A stretch of 64,000 bases of DNA from Enoplolaimus lenunculus. Taxonomy: Eukaryota > Nematoda > Enoplea > Enoplida > Thoracostomopsidae. Where the stretch lies: the NCBI GenBank assembly GCA_030248215.1, contig JASANG010003656.1:186001-250000 (forward strand), in the 5' to 3' direction. How positions within the stretch are numbered: position 1 is the first letter of the stretch; each line of letters begins with the position of its first letter. The notes under the pieces are model-generated. The model was not told the origin of the DNA. It searched no databases and saw only the letters and a program-made list of their open reading frames with translations. Below, in pieces: positions 35,901 to 48,653 of this stretch. A program made the position numbers and the translations under genes.

Positions 35901-37990
35901 CAAAAGCGCCGCCCTTGAGGCGTAGGAATTTTGAGTTTCGCTTAAGAAATGTAGTTTCACTACGACTGGGTTTAATCAAAACGTTGAGTTCCCATTAGTT
36001 GCATACCATCGACACCGGGATGATCCATAACATGTAATGTGACAATTTCAACTGTTCGACAGGCGCTTGGTTGACTTTTCAGATCATCACCAAAAGACAT
36101 TTCGACTCCACTCATTCCGTGAGTTGCACTTGGCGGACACACTGAAGACATTAGACCTGTTGTGCTGTATCCTGAGTCAACAGCAATTGTTGACCGTTCT
36201 CTTGCCCTATAAGTCCCACTTCCGTTGCCGTTATCACCGTTCAACGCTGGTTTGCCTCCGGAACCAGCAACTGGTACCCTTTCAAACTCAGCAGTCCCTC
36301 TTTTCGAATCGATTCGTTTGAGTGAACTATTTTGAACCTTTTCAGTCGAATTTAACCTATCAAGTGAACTTTTTGTACTAAGTGCAGCACCACTCGTAGA
36401 AGTGCACTGTTGATGAACGCTTCCAGTTGCGGTACCGGGCATTATTGCTTGAGATCCGCCCGCTGCCGGTTCTGCGGTTGTCATTATGCCAAGTTGAAGC
36501 TGAGCCATGCATCGTTGTAATGTTGCCATCGCTTGTTTTTGTTTTTCTTTCGCTTCACCTTTTTCCTGTAAATTGTTGTCACGTTGTCAAAAATTGACTA
36601 CCATACTATAGCTTTAGTAAACACGCCGCTTACATTTTACTATGTTTGCTAAGAAATTCACTGCTAAAAATGATATTTATAACCTTAACAAAGCACTACT
36701 GTAATAGAGGTGATATCCCACCACTACGAAAGTGATTGTAAACCCATGAAGCAAGCATAGGTTCGAAAATTTTTGCTGCTCAACGAGGATGTGCAAGCGA
36801 GGTCGTATAGCTCGCACAACAAGCTAGAAAGGCCAAACAATTTTAAAACGGGCACGTAGAGACTTCACATGAATATCAAATGGAGTTAAAACGTTACTAG
36901 GAGGGCGGCAATTTTTTTAGGTGGTGGGAAGAGCACTACTGCTGCCTCCGTCTGCCTACGGGAATGTCAACAAGTGCTGTATGCTGCTGTGAACCTTTGG
37001 TTTTAGGAATATGGGTTCAAAATTGAAAAATAAGCGCTCATGATTGCCTACATTCTTTTTTATAGCTGTATATTATGCAATCTTGGTACATTCTAACAAA
37101 CACCATAATTAATTACAGTTTACTTGTAAAGTCTTCGCAACTTTGTGAATTCCATGATACAAGACGATCATAGCAATTAGTGCAGTCCAATAGTAAACAA
37201 TATACATAACCATATTAACGTAAGCGTTATTCAAAAACGGTGCATAACACTTCTCGGATGCAACTTGCAAACTGTACAGGTATATTGTGACTGCAGCTTT
37301 TTGCTCAGTGCTAAGTTTTTGATAAATAGATCGATTTCTAGACGCGCTAATTATATACCAAGATAGATTATAATTATCATCATTCGATACCATACCATCA
37401 CCATCGGTACGGGTCGACTGAGCATCGGTCGAATTTGCAATGACATCCCAAGCGAAAATTGTTAAACTGAACAAAACAGTAGGTAGTACCCAGCTTGCAA
37501 TAATTAACGCTCGCGTTTTGGCTGCGTTTTGCCAGTTGCGATACGCAACTGTATGACAAACGCAACAATATCGATCAACAGTAATGAGCAGTACGGTTAA
37601 AATTGAGACTAAACATAGAATATAGTCAAGAGATAGCCAAAGTTTACACGCTAGACGCCCAAGTAACCAGCGTTCACCGTTGCTCACGTAATAAGTCAAC
37701 ACTGGAAACCCTTCAAGACCAATAATGAGATCGGAAATTGCGAGTGATGCGATAAAATAGTTTGACGGCTGTTGTAATGAGCTGTCGACGAAGAATGAAA
37801 CTAATACTAGCAGATTACCAAGAATTGTTTCGAGAGAAAGCGCTGTGGAAACGGTCCATAATATGCCTTGTTGAACTGTAGTTAGTGGATCTGATGATGT
37901 GACGCTTAGGTTAAGACGCTTCGCAATGGTTTGGCTGAGCCTGTAGTCGAGAAATGTTGTGTCATTGTTTGACCAGATTAGTTGTGCCAT
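29920..37990 (-). CDS. Muscarinic acetylcholine receptor, GAR-2/mAChR-B type, complete, seven exons
   Basis: Plasma-membrane class A GPCR. Exons (minus): 37124-37990, 36007-36565, 35229-35402, 34381-34708, 33229-33656, 32935-33053, 29920-31062; all junctions GT-AG with matching phase; about 1,205 residues. Exon 1 holds the extracellular N-terminus (NDT, NLS glycosylation sites) and TM1-TM5: GNLLVLVSFF (TM1), Cys115 pairing with Cys248, Asp122 (the amine-binding D3.32), DRY at 139-141, and YYWTALIAMIVLYHGI (TM5). Exons 2-6 and most of exon 7 are a Ser/Thr-rich third cytoplasmic loop of about 830 residues. TM6 is KAFRTISIILGAFVAFWSPY (about 1118), TM7 [20 protein letters not shown]. The TM5-loop junction (HKVAKTLQ, EKGEAKEKQKQ) and the [10 protein letters not shown] tail fit the GAR-2/B group, which signals through Gi/o in the insect and nematode cases I know. 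Odd: position 6.52, Asn in classical muscarinic receptors, is Phe; extracellular loop 2 is long (about 70 residues). Confidence 0.9.
31492..31545. repeat. Trinucleotide microsatellite that inverts midway
   Basis: (ATA)n switches to (TTA)n near 31520, forming a perfect AT hairpin, followed by GTT-rich sequence to about 31600. Lies in the receptor intron between exons 6 and 7 (31063-32934). Confidence 0.9.
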
Positions 37991-40900
37991 AATATGGATA
38001 TTTTGCGTAATTTAGGAAGAATACGAATCGTTATTTGTGAAGCATATCTACAGAATGGCGAGTTGGTATGAATGTTCTATTTAACCACGCGGCAGTTAAT
38101 TAATTACTAAAATTCGGTCGAAATACTTACAGAGCTAATGTTCATTTTTTAGTCTGCAAGCTTTTATCGTTAAACGATAGATACCTAATCAAATTTGATC
38201 GAAAATAAATTGATTAATTTTGAAAGCAGTATCCTCATCTTTAGCAAATTTCTGGAACTGAAAATGTTTCGTGACAGGCATCAAACTTGCGTTTGAAGGT
38301 TGAGTTGAAAAAGTTTCTGCGGATCCGACACGAGATTTCGTATAATTTACAAGCGGGGACGGGAAATACGCGGTTTCCATAGAGTTTTTCCTTACGAGCT
38401 GTATAAAAAGCCAAATAAAATTGCCCCGTACAAGACTAACCGGTGCGCTAGTAAATCCTGCAAAAAACTCGTATAATAAAAACAAAAGTCCGCTGATTCA
38501 TTTAATTATCTTCAACCAAGTTTAGGTTGACATTTTTGATAAATGAGCTGGTTTGATAGCGCTGTGTGAATTTGAAAGGGCAACCGGCTAGGATTCTCAG
38601 CAAACATGGTTTTGTTGATTATATTTTGTTCGAATTCATTAATAACGTAATCAAACCGCTTGTTTAGTGCTAAATTTATTGTGAGGCGATCAAATTAAAC
38701 ACAGGTTTACGCCACTTTATCAAACAGCGCACTAGGCACCAAAAAATTAGAAACCATATATGGATACCACTACCGATCCAAAGGGGACTCAGGCATTGAC
38801 ACTCAAACCGTAATGAAAACGCCAATTTTGCATTAGGATTCAGTGCTAAAATTGGGTTTAAATTTTTAGCCGCTGAGGTTGTGAGTTTTTCTGCTATTAT
38901 AGTATATCTCCCCTTATAGAAGCTTCTGGATCCACCACAGACTGCTATAGCAAAACAATTAATATGGTAATGCTTTAAACTGCAGGACAATATTTTTCAA
39001 GCACATTTTTTTATACTAAAACATACACGATTGGCATTTAGCAAAATTATATAGGAGAACAAAAATTTGACTGACAACGACACTGAGTTCAAGTGGGAAT
39101 AAAACATCCCAAATGTATACTTGAGCGATGAAACAATATTAATTAACGTTAATGCAGAAATGGTTAACTTTAGTCGGAGGGAGAATCGTATTGGTTCGAT
39201 ATACGAAATACCTACCTAGGCTATTTTCAGTTTTAAACATAGTCCATGCCTGAACACAGATGTGGTGAATTGAGACAGTTCAAAGAGTTCAGTTTGTTTT
39301 CATAAATTAATCCGAGAAGGATTTTGAGATTAAAACCGTCCAGCTTTGATAAATTTAATTAAACTATTAACAATTAAGTTATTGATTAAGCCAAGCCATA
39401 TATGTGCCTGAATTTAAAAGTTAAATTCTTCGAACGTGTTCTATAAAACGCACGCAGATAAATTTTAGTTATTGGTAAGTGCAAGCTGGTGCAACAGCGA
39501 ACTTTTTCAGTTCATATGAGTGCTTTAACACGTCGATTTTCGATTTTACCCTGGACGACGGCAAGTTACACCAATGGATGGCATCACTTCTGTATCAGCA
39601 GGGTTGCAAACAAACCAAAACGCTGTCCCCATGATTTAAGTTTGACAATTTATCGTTTGAAGTGCAATAGAGTGCCTAAAGAACGGATGCAGGCTATTTA
39701 TAGTCACTTTTACAAGACACATTTCAACTTTAAATATAACAACAACCAAAATGCTTAATACTGATACCACAGCAAACTATAAATGATCAGTTTTCAAAAG
39801 TTTTTAATATGCTTAACGATAAGAGTTAAAAGCCATATTATATATAATATGTAGTGGGTAGCGAAGCAATATATGGGTAACGAAGCAGTCATGATAATTT
39901 AAAAAGACGATATGTATAGATTCATGGGCGCAGCCGTAAATACTAAACGTTAGGGTGTACAAGCGGAATTTTCTTCATAAAAGTTTAAATAACCTATTGC
40001 AGCTGCAAATTTAGCAATTGATCACCTTTATCTACAAATATGAAAATTGCTTATTGATGCCAGAATTGTTCAGTTTTACCCGTTGTGCTTATCTGTCGGT
40101 AACACCACATATTATGTAGGCTGTTTAGCATCAACAAAACCTTTACTACTACAAACTGTATTGCGGTGACACGAAAGTCGACAGTCAACGCAGTCGATTT
40201 GAATAAAGTTTCAATCGTTTAAAATGTACCATTTGAAACGATGGGTTATGCGTTACTTTGATAGTGATTTGCTATTGCAATGCTTTTCTTCATGGTGCAC
40301 CATAAAACAAATTTTGCTTACAAATTTTATTATACCGCTGGTTTTGACGAGAACGTCATAAAAAATCGTGTGATAGTTGGTTTTTAAGCTTGTGAAACCC
40401 CAACATAAAATTATGCTTTTAAGCGATTAAAAATATTGAAACATGAGAATTATGAACGATAGAAGCCATTGTACACATACAACAACCTAACAGGCCAGTG
40501 ACATCGATACAAGCAATCAATACCAGTCAAGTAATAATTTGTGTTAATGGTTTATATTTTGTGTAGAAAAAAAGTTTAGTAACAGTTTGTCAAAAATATA
40601 TGGCCAAAAATAAAAACATCTGAGTAGCCTCACGCTTTTACGGCCGTTAACAAAAGTTAACTGCTTACTATAAAAAGTAATTTCGTTTTCTTTCGCAAGA
40701 CTAAATCCTAACGTATATGCAGGTAAGGGACGACTACTGACAGGTTCAAATTGTTTGCATACTCGACTAAGCTCCATCTTGATACCATTGTGTACAAGGA
40801 AAACTTAGACTTTTTTAAACAAATACGCCCACTTACTTTACAAGTAGTCTGGTATAGACGCTAAATAATTTTTGACTTCAAGGCAAAAATAGTTTTCAAA

Positions 40901-42308
40901 AACAATTGGGTTTGAAAAGTATAGTTAACTAAAATCAATTTGTTTTCCGAATTTGAAAACAAAGAATGAAACGTAACACTGCAAAGTGGAGTGAGCAATC
41001 CAAGCAGCCCCTGAAAGTGTCAGAAAAACGGAACACGCATGTTTTCTATAAATTAGATTACCCTCTTACTATGCCAATAGCATGGTGGGCTGCTTAATTA
41101 TTATAAGTTTGTATTCTTCCGTACCGCTGGAGATATGTACTGAAATCAATCTTACTGATGATATATAGATTCCGTTTAGGAGCCGTCTTTAATCATCAAG
41201 CCGAAATTCTCTCGCTGTATAAAAGTGTTAACCTTCAAAAACATTCTTCATGCTGCGTGATGAAGATGTCTGTAAATATACACTTGCAAATTAAAATAAT
41301 TTTTACGTTTGCCATCGATGAATTGAAGTGTAATCTGTATAAACCAAAAGAATAAAGTAGACATCGAACCGGAGCCCAATCGTGAACCAATCGACTTATC
41401 CACTTGAAAACCAACCTGCTAACTGGCTGCACCACAATGATAGTGCTATTATTTTCTAATTTGTATGATAGCTTATAAAGTAGGAAACGTCATTCAGTAA
41501 CAAAACGTAATGTGTACACTTACACATTGTTTATGTGTATTGCCCCCTTATTGAAATATGCAACCGAAGAAGCACTTTTTTATTAATATAAAAATCAAAA
41601 ATAAGAGGGGCGTTTTCTTGGGAAGGGACACAGGGTTAAAAACTGAAAAAGGGTGTTTTCCTTTAGAACAATGATATATGCTGCAATTTTATCCTCTTCG
41701 ATTCAGAAATAAATATTTATTCGAGGCAGTTAAAGCCAAAATTAGGGAAAAATTTATCGTGGTCAGATATTCAAGGATATTCCAGTGTCAAATCGGAAGA
41801 TATCAAATTGACTTGTTTTATTAGGGACCTCCTCATCCAGGGCATCTAAATAAAATGAAGACGGGACTTACAAACTTTAACAGGCTGGGCTGTTGCTTCC
41901 TAATTCGATCTAATAAGGTTGTTTAGAAAAGACACAAAAATACTTTTGTTCGGTGGATATGGCATTTTTCAAGTTGCGCAATACCATCACAGAATATATG
42001 TACAAACTCGACATATAAGCCGAATTCTTCCAAATTCATCAGTCATAAATAATTTATAAGCCTATACTTAGTGGGAAAACTGGTCAAAAACACAATAGAA
42101 ACAAAACGCAATGACAGCGGTTGTGAAACTTTTTAGGGTTCAGTTTTGTAAACTGTTTCGAGTTTTCAATCATTTCAAAATATCAAATCTATGGTTGGGT
42201 TGTACTGGTTTTAAGTTTAGCAGAAGTTTTTATGTTAAATATTACAATTGTTAATTACACACATGATCAACTGTGAAAATGTTTCTTAATCCATTCTTAT
42301 AGAGCATC
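37991..42308. other. Upstream of the receptor gene, no recognised gene
   Basis: Presumably includes the receptor promoter and 5' UTR, which I cannot place. At 38928 is a GGATCC-containing repeat word (CTGGATCCACCACAG) like those at 24729, 45354 and 52714. A candidate first exon at 40669-40777 is listed separately. Confidence 0.35.
40669..40777 (-). other. Candidate first coding exon, unrecognised
   Basis: ATG at 40775-40777 in the context CAAGATGG opens MELSRVCKQFEPVSSRPLPA and continues to a strong GTAAGC donor (109 bases, phase 1). Upstream on the same strand are GTGGGCG, TATTTGTTTAA (forkhead-like) and TTTAAAAAAG. No downstream exon of matching phase was found and no family recognised. 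Confidence 0.25.
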
Positions 42309-42625
42309 GGCCAAAGTTACTGGAAAGGCCGTTCCATTGTCCCGGGAGAGCAATGTACCAGGAGTACGCACAACAAATATAATTGGGACAATGGCGACAG
42401 TTGGGACAGTAGGGACAGTTGAGACATTTTTAACAGCAGGACAGTTTTAACAGTGAGAACAGTTGGAACAACGGGAGAGTTGGGACAGCGGAACAGTGGG
42501 GATAGTTAAAACAGTGGGACAGTTGGGACAATTGTGACAGTTGGACATCGGGACAGCTGGACAGCTGTACAGTTGGAACTGCAGGACATTTGAGACAATT
42601 GTGACCGTTCAGACAGTTAGGATAC
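42309..42625. mobile_element. GGYCMATGTTA element with GGGACAGTT minisatellite, one end only
   Basis: Starts GGCCAAAGTTACTGG, matching the TIR of the element at 51156-51710, then GTACCAGGAGTAC, then an array of 8-10 base units (GGGACAGTT, GGAACAGTT, GGGACAATT) to about 42625. The opposite TIR was not found, so it is probably truncated. Confidence 0.6.
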
Positions 42626-44533
42626 AGTTGAGCACCTTTTACCCGCGCCTGAAGTTAAACTAGTATTTTAAAGATCGATGGTGATTTGCTCTTTAATGAA
42701 GTTATACGTTATAGCTGCACTAAATTTTTACACAATAAAGCTTTCTAAAAGCGACAAAATTTTAAATCCAACTAAATAAAGCACAGAACTTTTCCTTTTT
42801 CAACGCCCAATGACTAGCTTAGTTAATAGTTATGTTTTGCACCTTAACTATTAAAGTTTTGGGGTAAGTAAAACTGTGAAATTTTTACGCGCTTGAAACA
42901 AATCTTTATCCGCAGGTAGTATACCTTGGTATTATATGTTGCGAATTTTGTCAGTTCGTTATAAACCTCAAAGTGCCAAATCTGCGATGGTAATATTTTT
43001 TGCCGCTAACTGAACAGTAGCAAAAACAATTGGAAACGAATAAACTTAGCAAAACGGCAATTAAGATTCCACAAAACTAGTCGAAATCCGGAACCTAATT
43101 TATTTCAATCCACAACTTGAACAAAACTTTCCATATATTTTTTGATACTCAGCCTATTCTGATATTAACAATATTTTGAATTAAATTTTCGAGACACGCG
43201 AAAAACTTTTGAAAGACTGACTAAATTCAGTGATCATAAAAGCTTAATGTGCTTCACTGTCTTTCGTAAACAGCACAAATAACCAGCCAAAACCGTTCTC
43301 TGTCCTCTATGAGTCAAATATGTATTACCAATGCAACTAACTGTACCATATGTAGCTTTAAAACGCAAACAAATCTTTAGTCAGGGGTGTACAGCGATTT
43401 TGACAGAGGGGCTGTGGTTCGCCCAATCTGAGTCCAAGTATGCCGCGTTGAAAAACTGTTTTATTGGGTTATCTTTAGGGGTTGCCTTAAGAACCTGTAT
43501 TTAGATCGTTTTACCGCACCGGCCCTTGCTAATTAATATTCGGTTCGCAACCCAAAAAAATTGTATAGTTATTTTTGTTTAAAAGGCAGGTTTGCCGAAC
43601 ATGAAATGATCGACAAATCGTTGTGTAAAATATTTCATATCCATCATATCATTGAAAGCATATAATACTTTTCGCCCGGGAGCGAATATTTTAGCTATTG
43701 GCGCTATACTCATTGGAACAGAAAACGCAAAGTTTTACGTTAACCGTGGTTTTATAGTAAATAAAACAAAACTTCAAAGAGACGCGATTGTTTGTTAAAT
43801 TTTCAATAATTTCTGGCTTTTCAAATGCTTTTTTTCATTGAAAAGAATAGTATTAATGGATATAAGGCAAACAAGACATCGGTAACAATTTTCGCGAGCC
43901 GATTCATATTGTGTTGAATATATACCTGGGTAGAGGATATCGGAATATCTCGAACGGAAAAATGTCCTCATATGCATCTGAAAAGAAATACCCCCTGATA
44001 TCCGGATAAATATCTGCAAGGCCGTCAAATGTTCGACTACGAAAAATATCCCATGCCCACCAGTTACACTGAGATTATTTTGCAGATTTAGCTTGGCTCG
44101 TGAATTTTTTTCTGCCATTATATATTTCGCTTCCGCTTATGTGCCGCGTGTTTTTGGAGATGCCACTGCGCCCCTCCTTAATATTTTACAAGAAAACCCT
44201 GTCTTGCAAGCGGTGGATCGGATACTCTAACGTCGACCCTGATACAAGCCCAAGTCAGTATTTTTACGTTTCGATTGATCTGACGAAAAATTAAAACGCC
44301 TTCTAAATTTTTTATTAAATATATATGTATATGCATTGCTCACCCGAAATAATTTTGTCTCAGCGACGCTGGACTTGCATTTTAAACAATTTATTGTAAA
44401 ATTAAACTAGTTCAATTACAAAAACGAGGTTTTAGGCAAAGTTGCTAATCGGGCTTGCACCTGAGTCCCGTTGAAAACGTGTGTAATGTGGTATCCATTG
44501 CTTGACTACGCGTTTTCGTAAACAGTTGCTGGT

Positions 44534-44650
44534 ATAGATGGGAACCGGATATCCAGATATACGGACATCCGGATATGAAAAATATCCGGATATGTTTCCG
44601 AAATGAAACGTGTATCCGGATATCCGGATATCCGCCGGATATCCGAAATG
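44534..44650. repeat. hAT-like end with GGATATCC words
   Basis: Begins ATAGATGGGAACCGGATA and is made almost wholly of CCGGATAT/ATATCCGG words in both orientations. Related ends are at 25235, 43950-44060 and 46770-46890 (TAGTGATGGGYMATCGGATA read from the outside). Confidence 0.6.
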
Positions 44651-45239
44651 CTTTTTTCTAAATTTTTTTGGAATAATTTGCATGGTTTCACCACCAAAGT
44701 AGCTGGAGCTGACGAAAAAATTCTGTATCCAAACCTGAGTCAGAATATTAAACCACAATCCGTTTCTATTTCGTCTCAATCAGATTCGTGTTCTGCTTTT
44801 TTGACGCTCGGACATTTAATAAAACTGGTGTGTCCTTCATTGAATTTCGGCCAATGTTACTTTTAGGGGCGTAATAGAAGATTAAACGTATCCCTAAGCC
44901 TAAGAAAAAATTGTAATGATAGAAACCTCTACGGCCCTAAAATTATTTAACATGGACCTGAGTTTCTGTAGAATTCGATATAAGGCTGGGTTTCACACAG
45001 GTCTAGCTTTATCCGTAATTCAATGCAACGTTAGTTTACCTCTGGAACGTTTTTCCGAAAATGATGATAGCAAGTTTACTGAGAACAGCATGATATAGAC
45101 TACAGATAAACACCAAATATCCGGTCCGGATAAGAAAAATGTCTAAGCACCCATACCTTACAAATTAGCCCCACTTCCCACATAAATGTTTTGTGGTAAA
45201 ATGATATGGTCATTCATTACCTTACAATTTGTCCCTCAT
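44651..45239. other. Intergenic repeat mosaic
   Basis: Near 44870-44910 is a fragment of the CCTAAGCC family (ATCCCTAAGCCTAAG); at 45120 a short ATCCGGTCCGG fragment. No gene. Confidence 0.35.
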
Positions 45240-46900
45240 CATAATACTTTCGTTGTAAAATAGGGTCCTACCTTATAATTTTCCCGCTAAGAACATTTTT
45301 TGGAGAAAAATTGTGTTTCAAAATATTTACCATCCCGCCTACTTAGAAATTTCTGGATCCGCTGCTGAAAGCGCGACACCAATATAAGTAACATGGGCTG
45401 ATGTTTGTATGACTTAGCGTAAGCGTATTTCAATCTGGTTCTTTGTTCTTGTAACTAAAACGATTCAACTATATATAGTTCGAGGAAAGGGTACAATCCA
45501 GGGCGCGACCGGATATCCGGCTCCGGCTCCGGCAAAAAAAGTCGGCATCCGGCTCCGGATCCGGAATTTTTTTGCCGGATATTTGTTTAAAAATTTGAAA
45601 AAATGAAAATAATTGACTTAGATTGACTACTTGAATTTTTGAATATCACACTATATTTCTGAGCCCGTTTGCGCCGGGAACGAATCCGGCTTCCTTTTGG
45701 TATTTTTAGGTGCATATGTGTCTCTGTCATCCCACATTGTATTCATTTATAAGCACGCGAAGATTGCGCTGTCCCGGTGAATATCATATAATATTCGTTG
45801 TAATTTTTGGAATATCATATGATATTCGCATAAATGTCCACTAGATACTTTATTTTAGTTTTTTGCTTGAATTTCAGTTATTTGTGGAAATATATAATTA
45901 AACAATGTATGTCTTTATGGTAATTTTTTAGTTATAGGCTATTAATTTACCAAAAACCAATAATTTTAGTGCGCTCAACCAGTAATTCAAACAGAAATAT
46001 GATTTAATAAACCAGAATACAAACTATAAACTTATAAAGGAATATGAGATTAAATAAACAATCTAATTAACCATCCGGCTCCGGCTCTGGTTGGATATTA
46101 GATTATCCGGCTCCGGCTCCGTCAGTTTTTGGTATCCGGTCGCACCCTGTTATATTCGATGGAATCTCAATTGCAGTGGTTTATATAAAGCAAAGGACAA
46201 GCCAAATCAACTCAATTTCAAGTTGTCAACGCAATATTTATTTAGTAGTCTGCAGCAATCTTCTAAAACTGAATACCCAGAACTACTGAGGTACTGTAGT
46301 GACTACTGAGTGACCCGAATAAGAAAGGGACTGATATTTAATTGTCCTCTCCAGAGGGTACCCCCTGTTATTCGGTTACGGGCTGTTATTCATTTTTATC
46401 CCGTCTTCCGCCACACTTCGTTCCACATATATCCGGTATTGTTGAATCGAATATTTATTTGCCTTGTATCAAAAGCTTTAGCCATAATGCAAGGTTATTA
46501 TTAGGAACGTACTTTGAAAACTTAAGTACGCTTCAAAGTTTATGCGCTTACGGACTCTTATTAGGAATACGGACTCCTATATTGATTGGGACTCAAAATG
46601 GGTACCCCCTCTTATTCGGGTCACTATAGTACTGGCATAATAAATGCCGATTTTTAGAATTGTATGCTTTATGCTCATATCAATTTGCTTGAGGGTCAGG
46701 GTACTTCCTTTACAGCAAAAAGTTAAAACAAGTGCTTAAGAAACGAAAATTGAGGTTCGGAAACCCAAAAAAATGCAAAATCGAGTTTCGGATATCCGAA
46801 ATGGAAAATTTCATTTCGGATATCCGGATATCTAGATAAATATCCGGCAAGAATTGCCGGATATGAAAAAATATCCGATGACCCATCACTAGTTGCTGGT
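45240..46900. repeat. Composite dispersed repeat, copy 2, interrupted
   Basis: Same order of landmarks as 24630-25255: CTGGATCCGCTGCTGAAAGC, AGTTCGAGGAAAGG, GAATACCCAG, AGAATTGTATGCTTTATGCTC, AAGTGCTTAAGAAACGAAAA, ending CCGATGACCCATCACTAG. It is interrupted by a hAT-like element at 45499-46149 and by a further unrelated insert at about 46300-46620. Confidence 0.72.
45499..46149. mobile_element. hAT-like non-autonomous element, CCGGCT word family
   Basis: Ends CAGGGCGCGACCGGATATCC and, from the right, CAGGGTGCGACCGGATACC. Subterminal GGCTCC hexamers (CCGGCTCCGGCTCCGGC) at both ends. Flanks GTACAATC and TTATATTC align with the single TGACATTC in the uninterrupted copy near 52857, so an 8-bp duplication that has since diverged is likely. 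The interior contains AATATCATATGATATTCG. No transposase seen. Confidence 0.72.
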
Positions 46901-48528
46901 TACCGTCAAAAGGTTAATAAAGTAAAAATGAGATGCCATATATTGGGCCAGACACGCTAATTCGATAATACCATCTCGCTACTTTAAGAAGATAATGTGC
47001 GCGTTTTACGGAGAAAATTATTTATTTGGAAGGGCAGCTAATCTTTACCCAAGTGAAGGTGTAGTCCAGCAGCCAAGTCACCTTGCTAAGGGGAAACAGT
47101 TATTTTTAGGAGAGGTATAGGAAGGCTTCAAGTTATACAAGCAGTATGTATACAAATATTCTATAACGAAAACGGAAACGAATACCGATTTTTACCGGAA
47201 ACGGAAACGGGTATCCGGTTACACCCTGGCGGAAATCGAAAACAGATATCGAAGTGTAAAATTTTCAAAGATGTTTTATGTTTCTGCAAAGAAAATTGAC
47301 TTATGCAAATATTCACTATAGGCGTTCTAAAATTTTAAAGGCAAAACAGCGGATACACTTAAAATGTTAAGATTTTGGATGAAGTTCGTTCGTAATATTT
47401 ATTTCACATCCAACAATCGTAACATATCTACGATGAAAAATTACGAGATATACGTGATTTTTAACTAATTTTTTTCCCATACTGATTTTTGCCGTAAACG
47501 GAATCAGATATTTGGTTACACCCTGCTCACTAGCGAGGGTGATGCTTTTCTACGAGGCCAAACATTTCATAGGAGAACTGAGCCCACTTGATCGCCCCTG
47601 GCTTTTGGGCCCACGAAGTTGACTTCTTGTTGCCACGATGTACTCAATGTATGCACAAGAACGCAGATTGAAGCCCAAAATTTAAATGGAAAATGATTTT
47701 AAAATTAAAATGAACTAAAAAACGCTTAACATACTTTTCACAATATATATCAAAAATAGTTTTAATTGCAGTGATTTTTGATCGAGTATAAAAATGTTTG
47801 TTGATAGCATCGCTGTACCACTCCAGTTTTAGATTTGCGTTCTAAAAGTGTATCTGTTGTTCGAGTGGCTAATGGAAACGGCAGATGGATATAAAATTTT
47901 CAAAGTTTAGAACAGTTTAGCGAAACATTCGCAGTTAAAAATCAAAGAACCGCAAATAATATACGCTATAAAGAGTGGCTATTTTTGTGAAAATTAAAAA
48001 TTTTCTGGTCGGAAATTTAAATTTATGCTAATTTAATTTAAAAAAGCGAACTATATTCAACTGACCAAACGGTTGGTTTAAATGTACTAATGCTACTCAT
48101 CAAGTTAAAACTTGTGAGATATTTTCCTACCTTGAAGCTTGGACGTAACCCCTGTGCCTTTTGTTTTATTATTGTGCTCTAAATGGATGAAACAAATAAT
48201 ATTCTTCCATTCAAGTTTTAATTCTGTCGATTTTGATACAACAGCGACGGATGAGCAGTTGTGAATGAAAAAAACTTGCGAATATGAAAGAAAGCAAGAA
48301 GAGCTCAAACGCAATTTTCGAGTTAAACCTTACCACTGAATTTATCAGTGTGGTTCGAACTGTAAATAAACACATCTTTCAACAAAATTTCGGGAAAACG
48401 TTGGGAATAGGAACAAAACTGACCAGTCAACTAACTCATATAGGTATACTTCCTGACAAAGGCAAAGCAATTTGTCAACATTAATAGTCTTTTCTGTTTG
48501 TTTGAAATAGCTCGGCTTATGTATAGAG
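46901..48528. other. Intergenic, hAT-like ends only
   Basis: At 47160-47228 are ACGGAA words followed by GGTTACACCCTG; a second CACCCTG end is at 47513-47525 (TTTGGTTACACCCTG). Otherwise AT-rich with no gene recognised. Confidence 0.4.
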
Positions 48529-48653
48529 CAGGACCGGAACTGTAGTATAAGCATATACCTAAGACTAAGGCTTAGTTTAAGCCTAAGCAAACAAGTTGGT
48601 CTAAAGCTTAATCTAACTCTATTACAGCCCCGCAGGAAAACGTTCCGGTCCTG
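48529..48653. mobile_element. CCTAAGCC-family MITE, third copy
   Basis: A perfect 12-base inverted repeat CAGGACCGGAAC / GTTCCGGTCCTG encloses CCTAAGACTAAGG and AAGCCTAAGC words. The outer TIR is recognisable only on the left (GGCTTATGTATAGAG). Confidence 0.62.

Noticed and set aside
38189-38485. 98-codon frame upstream of the muscarinic receptor
   Set aside because: No homology, no splice link to exon 1, and exon 1 already has a complete N-terminus.
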